Shown piece by piece: positions 1-8,164 of a stretch of DNA of 64,000 nt (positions are counted from its first letter, which is position 1; each line of letters begins with the position of its first letter). Made by a program: the position numbers and the translations under genes. The stretch is from an uncultured Planctomycetota bacterium. GTDB taxonomy: Bacteria; Planctomycetota; Phycisphaerae; Phycisphaerales; UBA5793. The stretch lies in assembly GCA_900696685.1 (NCBI GenBank), contig CAADHA010000056.1:1-64000 (forward strand), written 5' to 3'. The notes beneath the pieces were generated by a model that did not search any database, had not been told where the DNA came from, and saw only the letters and a program-made list of their open reading frames with translations.

Positions 1-1926
1 ACCAGAGGACAGTTGACAGCCTTCGAGCCGCTGCGGGGCGATGAGGCCGGGGCCTTCGCCGGGACCATCAATCCCTACAAACTCCCGATGGTCTACCTCG
101 CCTACGACAAGCAGCGCACCCTCGGCGCCCGCGTCACGCTCAGGGAGGAGTCGATCGCGCAGCCGCTGACGATCACGCTGCGGCCGCTGGCGGAAGTGAA
201 CTACGAGGCGCAGATCGAGAACGGCTATGAGCCGTCAAACTTTTCGGCCTCGATCGGGATAGGCGATCCGGCGACGATCGTCATGCTCAGTTATGACGCA
301 GGGCCGTACAAGGTTCCCGCCGGGGAGTATGACCTTCGCTTCGGCGGGCAGGAGTTTCTCGCGTTCCGCAAGCCCTTCACAGTGAAGCAAGGCGAGAGCC
401 TCGACCTGGGCGTGTGCAGCCTTTTGCTCACGCCGATCGCGCGCAATGTCGGCAAGCCGGCGATGGAGATCGAGTGTGCCGAGGCGCGCGGGGTGCCGGC
501 GGATTTCCGAATTGAGGCACTGCGCGGCAAGTGGGTGCTCATCGAGTTCTGGGGTTTCTGGTGAGGGCCGTGCGTCACCGGCAGTTTGCCGAAACTCATG
601 GAGTTCTACAACCAGCATCCCGACCTGCGGGACAAGTTCGAGATTCTCGCCCTGCACGAGAGCCGCACGGTGCAGACGCTGGCGCAACTGGATGAGAAGA
701 ACGCCGCCAACGAGCGCGACGTCTGGAAGGCGAAACTACCCTTCCCCGTCCTGATCGACAAGGAAGGGCGGACGGTGAAGCGCTACGGCATCACCGGCTA
801 TCCGACGCTCGTGCTCATTGATCCCGACGGGAATCAGATGAAGGCGGGAAGCCTTGATCTGCTCAAGGAGAAACTGGGGGTCAAGGATCCGCCGCCGGCG
901 CCTCCGCCCGCCCCGCCGTCGAGCGAGCAGGTGCAGGCGAAGGAGTTTCAGTTCACCGGCTCGGTCGTCGATGCGTCGGGCGCGGCGCAGCCCGAAGCGG
1001 AGATCGCGCGGTGGTTTCTCCACCGAGGCGGAGCGCTGCTCCCGCAGGGGGCGATGAACACTGATGCGCAGGGGCGATTCTCCTGGAAGGTGCAGGCGGA
1101 CCAACTTCCCCTCCACTACATCGTGCTCGACAAGAGCCACGCGCTCGGGGCGCTGGTCAAGGTGACGGCGGAGGCGGTCAAGGCGCCGCTGACGATCACG
1201 CTGCGGCCGCTGGCGGAGGTCCGCTTCACGCCGCAGATCGAGGAAGACTTCGGCCCGGTGGTGCTGACAACGTCGTTCGGCTGGCCGGACGCGACGGCGT
1301 TCGTGGTGCAGAGTTACGAGCCGGGCCCCTATCGCGTGCCGGAGGGTGAGTACGAACTCAACATCCGGGGCGATCACCTTGAAGTGCTCCGGCGGCCGAT
1401 CAGCGTCAGGGCAGGCGAAACGCTGGAGATGGATGACGTGCTCGTGAATCTCGGGCCGGCGGCGCGCGCTTTCGGCAAGCCGGCCCTGCCCATTGAGTTC
1501 GCCGAGGCGCGCGGTCTGGCGCCGGACTTCACGCTCGCCGATCTCAAGGGCAAGTGGGTGCTGCTGGAGTTCTGGGGATTCTGGTGAGGGCCGTGCACGC
1601 GCGACAGTCTGCCGCGCCTCAAGGCCTTTTACGAGAAGCACGCCGACCTGCGGGACCGGTTCGAGATCATCGCCATCCACGAGAACCGCACGCTCAAGAC
1701 CTTCGCCGAACTCGACGTGAAGAACGCGAAGACGGAGAAGGAGATCTGGAAGGGTCCGCTGCCCTTTCCCGTCGTGATCGACAAGGAAGGCAGCACGGTG
1801 CGGCGCTATGGCGTGAGCGTTTTTCCGACAGCGCTGCTCATCGACCCGCAGGGCCGGCTCGTCCGGGGCGGCGGTCTGAAGATGCTCGCGGAAAAACTGG
1901 GAGTCGCGTCCGCGCCGCAGCCCTGA
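1..1926 (+). CDS. Tandem TlpA/thioredoxin-like selenoprotein, two in-frame UGA codons; 5' end outside window
   Basis: One reading frame runs from base 1 to the TGA at 1924-1926, broken only by TGA at 562-564 and 1585-1587 (codons 188 and 529 counted from base 1). Both interrupting TGAs sit exactly where the first cysteine of a thioredoxin CGPC motif belongs: FWGFW-UGA-GPC, then SLPKLMEFY or SLPRLKAFY. Later come the DKEG strand and the cis-proline loops (GYPT near codon 268, VFPT near 609). Each Trx domain follows a beta-rich, carboxypeptidase-regulatory-like domain, so the chain is a two-copy module. A hairpin follows each UGA at the same distance. Best read as a probably extracytoplasmic dithiol/selenol oxidoreductase with two Sec residues. 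The start, any signal peptide and possibly more modules lie upstream. A decayed gene is the alternative, but the frame is intact on both sides of both TGAs. Substrate unknown. Confidence 0.8.
579..591 (+). promoter_or_regulatory. Candidate bacterial SECIS hairpin 1
   Basis: CGGCA-GTT-TGCCG forms a perfect 5-bp stem with a three-base loop just after the UGA at 562-564. The loop begins with G at 584, 20 nt after the UGA. Bacterial SECIS elements are small hairpins inside the coding region, close behind the UGA, with a conserved loop G read by SelB. The hairpin codes through TGSLPK, so it fits the protein sequence as well. Its activity is inferred. Confidence 0.6.
1599..1617 (+). promoter_or_regulatory. 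Candidate bacterial SECIS hairpin 2
   Basis: GCGCG (1599-1603) pairs with CGCGC (1613-1617). Above one A-C mismatch, CA pairs with TG, leaving loop GTC at 1607-1609. The loop G is 20 nt after the UGA at 1585-1587, the same spacing as in the first module. The stem sequence differs from the first hairpin while the loop position is kept, which hints at conserved structure. Activity is inferred. Confidence 0.55.
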
Positions 1927-1958
1927 TCCTCGCGCGGGGCGCGTGGACCGGAAGTTGC

Positions 1959-2636
1959 TCAGGCTTCGATGAGACCGACGCGGATGGCGAAGCGCGTGAG
2001 AGCGACTTTGTCGTGCAGGCCGAGCTTCTCCATGATCCGCGCGCGGTGCGTGGCGACGGTGGCGTAGGAGCGGTTGATGCGCCGCGCGATCTCCTTGATC
2101 GACAATCCGCTGGCCGTCAGGCCGAGCACATCGCGCTCGCGATCGCTGAGCAGGCTGAGGCGCTGCTGATCCTGCGCATCGAGCGTGCCGTTGGCGCGCG
2201 GGCGCACGGCGCCGTTCCTGACGACATGGGCCGTCACCTCGGCCGCCCGCTGCGCAAGTTCTTCGCGGGGCAGAGCGACGAGGGCGTTGAGCACGCGCCC
2301 ATCCGCCCGCGCGCCGAGGTGATCGGGATCGGAAACGAGCAGAACGCTGAGGATGTCGGGGAAGCGGGCGGTGAGATCGCGGAACTGCCGCCAGCCCGCC
2401 TGGTCGTCGGCGAAGCCGATGATCGCATCGACGCCGTGTCGGCCTTCGAGCAGTGCGGTCGCGGCCTCGGGCGGGCAGGAACATGCAACGCGATGGGAGC
2501 GATGCGCCGTAAAGGCCGTCGAAAGGGCCTCGCGATCCTCCTCCGATCGGGCCACGATGGCGACGTGGAGCAAAGGCTCTGCGCCACCCTTTGGCGCGGA
2601 AGGCGGGCGCTGAATGTTCGTGCCGCTGCGATTCAT
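1959..2636 (-). CDS. LuxR/NarL-type response regulator with degenerate receiver domain
   Basis: A 225-residue protein with a NarL/LuxR helix-turn-helix in the last ~65 residues: LSDRERDVLGLTASGLSIKE, then IARRINRSYATVATHRARIM. The first ~120 residues resemble a receiver fold (HVAIVARSEEDREAL at strand 1, LSVLLVSDP near strand 4). Where the phospho-acceptor Asp should follow strand 3, the sequence reads DAIIGFADDQAG, so phosphorylation is doubtful. Probably a cytoplasmic DNA-binding transcription regulator. No sensor kinase is adjacent. The gene converges on the selenoprotein gene, ending 32 bases from it, so the two are not co-transcribed. The ATG at 2634-2636 gives a full-length family member. 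Confidence 0.8.
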   Translation of the reverse strand: MNRSGTNIQRPPSAPKGGAEPLLHVAIVARSEEDREALSTAFTAHRSHRVACSCPPEAATALLEGRHGVDAIIGFADDQAGWRQFRDLTARFPDILSVLLVSDPDHLGARADGRVLNALVALPREELAQRAAEVTAHVVRNGAVRPRANGTLDAQDQQRLSLLSDRERDVLGLTASGLSIKEIARRINRSYATVATHRARIMEKLGLHDKVALTRFAIRVGLIEA

Positions 2637-2827
2637 CAGAATTGGGGATGGGTGTTCCGAACGGAGCGATGAATCATAGTGCAGTCATCAATCGCCGTGC
2701 AGAACATCCGGCCCGGCCGGCGGCGAACCTCTCGCGACGTTCGGGAGAGGTACGGTGAATTTCGTGGTGCGATCAGCGCCAAAGGGTCGCCCGCACTCCC
2801 AAACACCCTTTTCAGCAGGAGCAGACG

Positions 2828-2980
2828 ATGTCAGCGAATCCGCAGCAGGACAAGACCAAGGCACAGGCGATGCCCGGCAAGCCCGCCCCCGGCCCCGGTA
2901 CGGGCAAGCCCGCAGCCGCCCCGGCCAAGCCCGCCAACCCGCCCAAGCCGGCCCCCGCGCCCGGCCCCAAGAAGCCCTGA
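2828..2980 (+). CDS. 50-residue Pro/Ala/Lys-rich micro-protein
   Basis: AGGAG at 2817-2821 lies 6 bases before an ATG at 2828, and the frame ends at TGA 2978-2980. A strong hairpin terminator follows at 3018. The product begins MSANPQQDKTKAQAMPGKPA and continues as repeated PGKP, PAKP and PKPAP units ending KKP. It is cationic, has no hydrophobic segment and should be disordered. I recognise no family. It resembles the proline/alanine/lysine-rich tails of nucleoid, ribosome or cell-wall-binding proteins, but stands alone. The ribosome site and dedicated terminator are the main reasons to believe it is expressed. Low-complexity composition in GC-rich DNA is the main reason for caution. Confidence 0.55.
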   Translation: MSANPQQDKTKAQAMPGKPAPGPGTGKPAAAPAKPANPPKPAPAPGPKKP

Positions 2981-3017
2981 TCGCGCAAGGCACTCAGCCA
3001 TCGATTCTGATTCAAGT

Positions 3018-3050
3018 AACAGCCGCACCCTCGGAGGGGTGCGGCTGTTT
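3018..3050 (+). terminator. Rho-independent terminator after the micro-protein
   Basis: AACAGCCGCACCC pairs perfectly with GGGTGCGGCTGTT (13 bp) around loop TCGGAG, followed by a short T run (TTTCG). It lies 37 bases after the stop of the 50-residue gene. Confidence 0.8.
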
Positions 3051-3471
3051 CGCCTCACAGGACATGGCGGGCGGCTCGCATAGAGAAGCAATGCGCGCGC
3101 CTTACTCAAATTTCGCGCAGAAGTCTCTTGACAATCTGGACCTTGGTGATCATCATAGATTGACGTGGGAGGCCGGCAGCCGCAACGGATTCATGCTGGC
3201 CGCATGGCCGCGTCCGGCGCTGCGTGGAGCGCGCCTGTCGAGGGCTCGTGGGAGGGGGTGATAGCCAGCGACTCGCCTTGAATGCGTCGGCATGTTGCGC
3301 GCTGCTGCTGCGCGCTCGCACGATGAAGTTGCGCCGTACATGCGGCAGCCAGGATGGCCGGTGGCGAATTGTCGGCAAGAAGCGAAAACTCCGCATCGCT
3401 AACTCGGGCCGGCCAATGTTGAGCCGGCTGGTCTCGTGGTGGCCTTTCAATCCTGAAACGGAGGAATCATC
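3051..3471 (+). other. Intergenic region, 421 bases, no supported gene
   Basis: Short open frames here lack ribosome sites and recognisable products. TTGACA at 3128-3133, a 17-base spacer and CATCAT at 3151-3156 make a plausible sigma-70-type promoter for the secreted protein gene at 3472, which would give a leader of about 300 nt. The gene's own ribosome site is the GGAGG at 3461-3465. Confidence 0.4.
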
Positions 3472-4446
3472 ATGTTGAAGAAACTGTTCGGTGCATCGGC
3501 GGTGCTCGGCCTGGCCGTATCGGCCGCGCTCGCCCAGAACTCAGTCGTGGTTCCGCAGCAGTTCCTGAACCAGAACACGGCCAACGGCCTCAACTCGGTT
3601 CTGCGCGACGCCCCGAATTCCCGCACGTATCAGTGCGTGTACGGCTCGAACGAACTGTCGGGCATCGCGCCGGGCACGCCGATCACGGGCATCACATGGC
3701 GCGCGTGGCAGGGCCAGGCACAGTGGCCGCCGTCGGACGCCACGTGGACGGCATACGACATCTATCTCAGCACCTCACCCAACGCCCCCGGCTCGTTGAG
3801 CACGACCTTCGCGGCCAACGAGGGCGGCGATCGTGTGCTCGTGAAGAGTGGCTCGCTCACGATCCCGGCCGGGTCGTTCCCCGCAGGCAGCAATCCGCCT
3901 GCAGACCGCTTCGGATAAGTCATCCAGTTCTCAACTCCGTTCACCTACAACGGCGGGCACCTGTGCGTGACGATTCGCCACACCGGCAACAACATCGCCA
4001 GCGCCGCCTTCGTGGACAACGCCACTGAGTACGGCACGGGCGTCCATGGCGGGTACACCACGACCTACGATGGCCCGACCATGACATTCACGTACACGGG
4101 ACCGCTCGTGGCCAAACTGCATTACGGCAGCGGCGCCCGCTACACCTGCTCCATCACCGGCACCTGCCCCGGCACGGTCCGCCTCTCCTGGAGCGGCGCT
4201 CGGCCCAACATTCAGCAGGGCATCGTCTTCGCCCGCAACACGGGCAACTTCGTGATTCCGTCTGGTCCCTGCCAGGGCACGCAACTCGGCCTCGGCACCA
4301 ACCAGCTGCAACTCTACAACACCATCGGCACCGGCAACGGCGCCGGCTCGGTCAACGCCCAGGCCGGCCCCGGCGCCTGCGGCGGCTTCGTGCAGCTGAT
4401 CCAGGTCCCCGGCTGCCAGACCAGCAACGTCGCTCAGGTTCCGTAA
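3472..4446 (+). pseudogene. Secreted protein gene interrupted by one in-frame TAA
   Basis: ATG at 3472 follows AAACGGAGGAATCATC, a clear ribosome site. The N-terminus is a signal peptide (MLKKLFGASAVLGLAVSAAL, cleavage near AQN). The frame stops at TAA 3916-3918 (codon 149: DRFG-stop-VIQFSTPF) and continues open in the same frame to TAA at 4444-4446. The missing codon is probably Gln (CAA to TAA). The last ~100 residues match the C-terminus of the protein at 19369-21285 (GTCPG.VRLSWSGA, FVIPSGPC, SNVAQ.P), the module shared by several secreted proteins here. Function unknown. Either a recent nonsense mutation or a base-call error. A strong terminator follows. If intact the product would be 324 residues. 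Confidence 0.75.
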
Positions 4447-4474
4447 TCTGACCGATTCGCTGTCTTGAATCTCA

Positions 4475-4509
4475 ACGGGAGCGCGGCCCAGCCGCGCTCC
4501 CGTCTTTTC
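4475..4509 (+). terminator. Rho-independent terminator
   Basis: ACGGGAGCGCGGC pairs with GCCGCGCTCCCGT (13 bp, loop CCA), followed by CTTTTC. It sits 29 bases after the stop of the interrupted secreted-protein gene. The stem core GAGCGCGGC recurs in the terminator after the related gene at 19369. Confidence 0.85.
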
Positions 4510-4730
4510 TGGTCGTGCGGCTCAGCGTCAGTGCGAAGTCGATACGCGCATGATGCGGCGATACAAGGCGGTGCACCACCTCCGCCCTGGATGTTGGCGG
4601 GGTTTGCGGGTCGGCGCGAGAGACGCGGCCCTCCTACAATGCTCTCTGTGATTGAGGCTCGCGCCATCTCAAGTCCGCTCGGACCAAGGTCCGATTGGAG
4701 TGCAGCCAGATCCATGCGGAGAGCCGCACG

Positions 4731-5783
4731 ATGACCAGACCGGCAGCGAGGCGAGGTGCGGCCGATCGCCGACACAAGAGACCGGCGTCCGGCGGGGGAC
4801 CGGCTGATGATCGGGCAGCACCGGCGCCCGCCGCAGCGGCGCCCAAGTTGCCCGAGCCGCCTGCCCCGCCCTCCCGGGAAGCCACGATCAATGGCGACGT
4901 CGCACCGCCCGCTCAGTCCATGCCGGCTCAACGTCCAGCGCAGGACGTACTTCGAACCTGGGACGACGAGGCCGATCCCCGGCGGAAACGGATCCCCGAG
5001 GGGCTGTGGATGCGCTGCGTGGCCTGCGGTGAGATGCTCTTCCGCAAGGCCCTCGAAGACAACCTCCACGTCTGCACCAACGACAAATGTCAGCACCACT
5101 ACCGCATCTCGGCGAGCCAGCGCGTGCAGCAGTTGTGCGATCCCGGCACCTTTGAGCCCATGGACGAGCATCTCGTCAGCGCCGATCCGCTGCACTTCAC
5201 CGATCTCAAGCCCTATCCCGAGCGCCTCAAGGCGGAAATGGAGCGGACCGGGCGCAATGAAGCGGTGATGACCGGATCCGGTTACGTCCACGGCCGGCGC
5301 GTCATGCTGGCGGTGCTCGATCTGACCTTCATGATGGGCTCGATGGGCAGCGTCGTGGGCGAAAAGGTGACGCGCGCCATCGAACGCGCCACCGAGCAGG
5401 ACTGGCCGCTGATCATTGTCAGTTCCTCCGGCGGCGCGCGCATGCAGGAGTCGACGCTCTCGCTGATGCAGATGGCCAAGACGTCGGCGGCTCTCGCGCA
5501 GTTTGACGACGCCGGCGGGCTTTACATCAGCGTCCTCACCGACCCGACGACGGGCGGGGTAACGGCCTCGTTCGCCATGCTCGGGGATGTGATCCTCGCC
5601 GAACCGGGCGCGCTGATCGGCTTCGCCGGGCCGCGCGTCATTCAGCAGACCATTCGCCAGGACCTGCCCGAAGGCTTCCAGCGCGCCGAGTTCCTCAAGA
5701 AGACGGGTTTCGTTGACCGCGTCGTTCCGCGCAAAGATCTCCGCCGGGAAATCAGTCGCATCATTGACTATGGCGGGAAGTGA
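4731..5783 (+). CDS. accD: Acetyl-CoA carboxylase carboxyltransferase subunit beta
   Basis: AccD forms the carboxyltransferase with AccA and transfers CO2 from biotin to acetyl-CoA to make malonyl-CoA for fatty acid synthesis, in the cytoplasm. The body matches the family: LDLTFMMGSMGSVVGEK, SSSGGARMQE, DPTTGGVTASFA and FAGPRVIQQTIRQ. The N-terminal zinc ribbon is present but odd: CVAC, then CTNDKC, where the usual second pair is CPKC. The first ~75 residues are a Pro/Ala-rich extension without family similarity. ATG 4731 was chosen because GGAGAG lies 7 bases upstream. A TTG 36 bases earlier is in frame but has no such signal. No accA is adjacent. The 3' end overlaps the convergent ada-like gene by 23 bases. 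350 residues. Confidence 0.95.
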   Translation: MTRPAARRGAADRRHKRPASGGGPADDRAAPAPAAAAPKLPEPPAPPSREATINGDVAPPAQSMPAQRPAQDVLRTWDDEADPRRKRIPEGLWMRCVACGEMLFRKALEDNLHVCTNDKCQHHYRISASQRVQQLCDPGTFEPMDEHLVSADPLHFTDLKPYPERLKAEMERTGRNEAVMTGSGYVHGRRVMLAVLDLTFMMGSMGSVVGEKVTRAIERATEQDWPLIIVSSSGGARMQESTLSLMQMAKTSAALAQFDDAGGLYISVLTDPTTGGVTASFAMLGDVILAEPGALIGFAGPRVIQQTIRQDLPEGFQRAEFLKKTGFVDRVVPRKDLRREISRIIDYGGK

Positions 5784-6894
5784 TTGCACCCATTGACCCA
5801 AGCGCCGTTGCACGCGCGGTCGGCTTCGATCCGCCGTTGACGGACCGCTCATGGTCGAGCAGCCACCGCTTGCGCCACAGGCCGCCGCCGTAGCCGCAGA
5901 GAGTTCCGTCGGCGGCGATGACGCGGTGGCAGGGGATGGCGATGGCGATGCGGTTGTCGCCGTTGGCGCGGCCGACGGCGCGGTGAGCACCGCCGCGTCC
6001 CACGGCTCGAGCGAGCTGGGCGTAGGATCGCGTTTCGCCCGGCGCAATGCGCCTCAGTTCCCGCCACACCGCGAGTTGAAACTGGCCGCCGACGGGCGCG
6101 AGGCGCGTGCGGAAGTTCAGCAACCGGCCGGCAAAGTAGTTCTCGAGTTCGCGGCGGATGGATTGCAGATGCACATTACTCCCGGGCACAACCGTCGCGC
6201 CGAGGCGCCGCCGCAGCGTCGCGATCTGACGCTCAATGGCGCGTCGATCGACGAACTCGAGCAGGTGCAGCCCCTCGTCGCCGGCTATGGCGAGCATCGC
6301 TCCCAGGGGCGTGTCGAGCCAGTCGGCAAAGAGGCACTGCACGTCGCGAACTCGCCCCGGCGGTGCGCCGAACAGGCGCGAGAAAGCGTCGCGAAAACCA
6401 CTGATGGACTCGAATCCATTGCGGCGGCCGATGCGCTCGACCTGAGCGCCGCGGCGAATGTCGCTCAGCGCCTCGCCCAGACGCCTCGCCCGGCAATAGG
6501 CGTGAAACGTCATGCCGTAGCGCCGTTTGAAATACGCCCGCGCACGCGTGGGCACGATGCCGAGCGAGCGCAGGTCGTCGTCGGTGAACCGGCGCCCGGG
6601 CCGCCCCTCGACGCGCTCAAGCAGGCGCTCGATCCACTCCGGCGGCCGGAGACCCCCATCAAGCGGCCGACAGCGCTTGCAGGCCCGGTAGCCGGCGTGC
6701 AGGGCGTCGCCAGCGCTGAAGAAGAACTCGACGTTCTCGCGCCGCGGCTTGCGGGCGCTGCACGTGGGACGGCAGAAGACGCCGGTGGTCCTCACGCCTA
6801 CGAGAAAGACCCCCTCACCCTCCGGGTCCCGGCGCAAGAGGGCATCGTACATGTCCGCTTCACTTGGCCCGGCGCTGGTCCGCTGTGTTATCAT
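5761..6894 (-). CDS. ada: Ada-type bifunctional DNA repair methyltransferase/regulator
   Basis: Repairs methyl phosphotriesters and O6-methylguanine by irreversible transfer to its own cysteines. The N-terminal Ada domain has RTTGVFCRPTC and YRACKRC, giving zinc-site cysteines at about 41, 45, 72 and 75; Cys41 is the expected phosphotriester acceptor. A shortened AraC-like region follows (SLGIVPTRARAYFKRRYGMT). The C-terminal Ogt domain carries the active-site motif IAIPCHRVIAADG. Domain order is as in E. coli Ada. The AraC part is reduced, so autoregulation is possible but unproven. Start 6894 is provisional: an ATG at 6852 would remove 14 residues and still leave the Ada domain whole. Converges on accD with a 23-base overlap. 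377 residues. Confidence 0.9.
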   Translation of the reverse strand: MITQRTSAGPSEADMYDALLRRDPEGEGVFLVGVRTTGVFCRPTCSARKPRRENVEFFFSAGDALHAGYRACKRCRPLDGGLRPPEWIERLLERVEGRPGRRFTDDDLRSLGIVPTRARAYFKRRYGMTFHAYCRARRLGEALSDIRRGAQVERIGRRNGFESISGFRDAFSRLFGAPPGRVRDVQCLFADWLDTPLGAMLAIAGDEGLHLLEFVDRRAIERQIATLRRRLGATVVPGSNVHLQSIRRELENYFAGRLLNFRTRLAPVGGQFQLAVWRELRRIAPGETRSYAQLARAVGRGGAHRAVGRANGDNRIAIAIPCHRVIAADGTLCGYGGGLWRKRWLLDHERSVNGGSKPTARATALGSMGAITSRHSQ

Positions 6895-7131
6895 GATCCC
6901 GTAAGATAACGGTAGCGTGAGAGTCGGCCACCGGTGTTTGAGCGCGGAATTCAGTTCTTCTTCCGCCACGCCCGGGCGCCCCTGCAGTGGCCTCAGCGGC
7001 GAGGCCGCAGCAGTCGGAGTACGCCTTACGCGAATCTATCCGCGGATTCACAGAGTCCTAACAATGCGGAAGTATCCTTCGGCAGCGTGGTCAAAGCGAC
7101 CCTCAAACCGCACTGCAAAGGAGAATGCTCA

Positions 7132-8118
7132 ATGCTGCGAGCGAAGTTGAACCGGATGATCGGCGTTCTAGTCGCGGCCTCGGCTCTGGCCGCGCCGTCC
7201 GTCTTCGGCCAGGTAAAGGTCGATCCTGCCCTGCCGGAATACAAGCCGGTCAAGGGCGTGTCGGGGACCATCAAGAGCGTTGGTTCGGACACGCTCAACA
7301 ACCTGATGACGCTCTGGGCCGAGGGGTTCCTCAAGATGTACCCCAACGTCCAGATCGAGATCGAGGGCAAGGGTTCGACCACGGCCCCGCCGGCGCTCAT
7401 CCAGGGCACGAGCAACTTCGGCCCGATGAGCCGCGAGATGAAGGCGCAGGAGATTGACGAATTCGAGAAGAAGTACGGCTACAAGCCGACGGCGCTGCCC
7501 ACGAGCATCGACATGCTCGCCGTGTATGTCCACAAAGACAACCCAATTCCGGGCATGACCCTGCAGCAGGTCGACGCGGTCTTCTCGAAGACGCGCCGCG
7601 GCGGATACGCCGAGGACGTGACCCGATGGGGCCAACTCGGCATGACCGGTGCATGGGCCAATCAGCCCATCAGCCTCTACGGCCGCAACTCGGCCTCGGG
7701 CACCTACGGCTACTTCAAGGAGAACGCACTGTTCAAGGGCGATTACAAGGACGCGGTGAAGGAGCAGCCGGGCAGTTCATCGGTCGTGCAGGGCGTCGCG
7801 TCGGATCGCTACGCCATCGGCTACTCCGGCATCGGGTACAAGACGGCCGACGTTCGGGCGGTGCCTCTTGCGGCCGACAGTGGAAGCGAATTCGTCGAGG
7901 CCGCGCCGGAGAACGCCTACACCGGCGCGTATCCCCTGGCGCGCTTCCTGTATGTGTACGTGAACCACAAGCCCGGGACGGCGATCGATCCGCTCCGGCG
8001 CGAGTTCGTCCGGTACATCTTCAGCAAGCAGGGGCAGTTGGATGTATTGAAGGACGGCTACTACCCCGTGCCTGCCGCGATCGCCGCGGAGACTCTTGAG
8101 AAGCTCGGAATCCGCTGA
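7132..8118 (+). CDS. pstS: Phosphate ABC transporter substrate-binding protein
   Basis: Extracytoplasmic phosphate-binding protein that feeds the Pst transporter. The signal peptide runs MLRAKLNRMIGVLVAASALA to about AAPSVFGQ. Mature-domain signatures are SVGSDTLNNLMTLWAEGF, EGKGSTTAPPALI and GRNSASGTYGYFKE, the phosphate-loop regions of the PBP family. ATG 7132 is preceded by AAGGAG at 7118-7123, spacing 8, which decides the start over the longer open frame. First gene of pstS-pstC-pstA-pstB-phoU. Phosphate-starvation control is expected for the family, but I could not see a convincing Pho box in the 237 bases upstream. 328 residues. Confidence 0.95.
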   Translation: MLRAKLNRMIGVLVAASALAAPSVFGQVKVDPALPEYKPVKGVSGTIKSVGSDTLNNLMTLWAEGFLKMYPNVQIEIEGKGSTTAPPALIQGTSNFGPMSREMKAQEIDEFEKKYGYKPTALPTSIDMLAVYVHKDNPIPGMTLQQVDAVFSKTRRGGYAEDVTRWGQLGMTGAWANQPISLYGRNSASGTYGYFKENALFKGDYKDAVKEQPGSSSVVQGVASDRYAIGYSGIGYKTADVRAVPLAADSGSEFVEAAPENAYTGAYPLARFLYVYVNHKPGTAIDPLRREFVRYIFSKQGQLDVLKDGYYPVPAAIAAETLEKLGIR

Positions 8119-8164
8119 TCGCGGGAATCGGCCGGCATCGGTCAGGCCTGGATCCTTTGCAAGA

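Noticed and set aside
562-1587. The two TGA codons as signs of a dead gene or a TGA=Trp code
   Set aside because: The frame is intact between and after both TGAs, both sit at the same catalytic position, and TGA is the normal stop of many clear genes in the window.
736-2484. 582-codon minus-strand open frame across the selenoprotein gene
   Set aside because: Arg/Pro/His-rich shadow of the plus-strand gene with no family similarity; GC-rich DNA gives such frames often.
3106-3471. Small open frames upstream of the secreted protein gene
   Set aside because: No ribosome sites, no similarity, composition typical of random frames.
4434-6047. 537-codon minus-strand frame over accD
   Set aside because: Antisense to a clear accD, low-complexity product.
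6895-7131. Pho box upstream of pstS
   Set aside because: No pair of CTGTCAT-like direct repeats with the right spacing was found.
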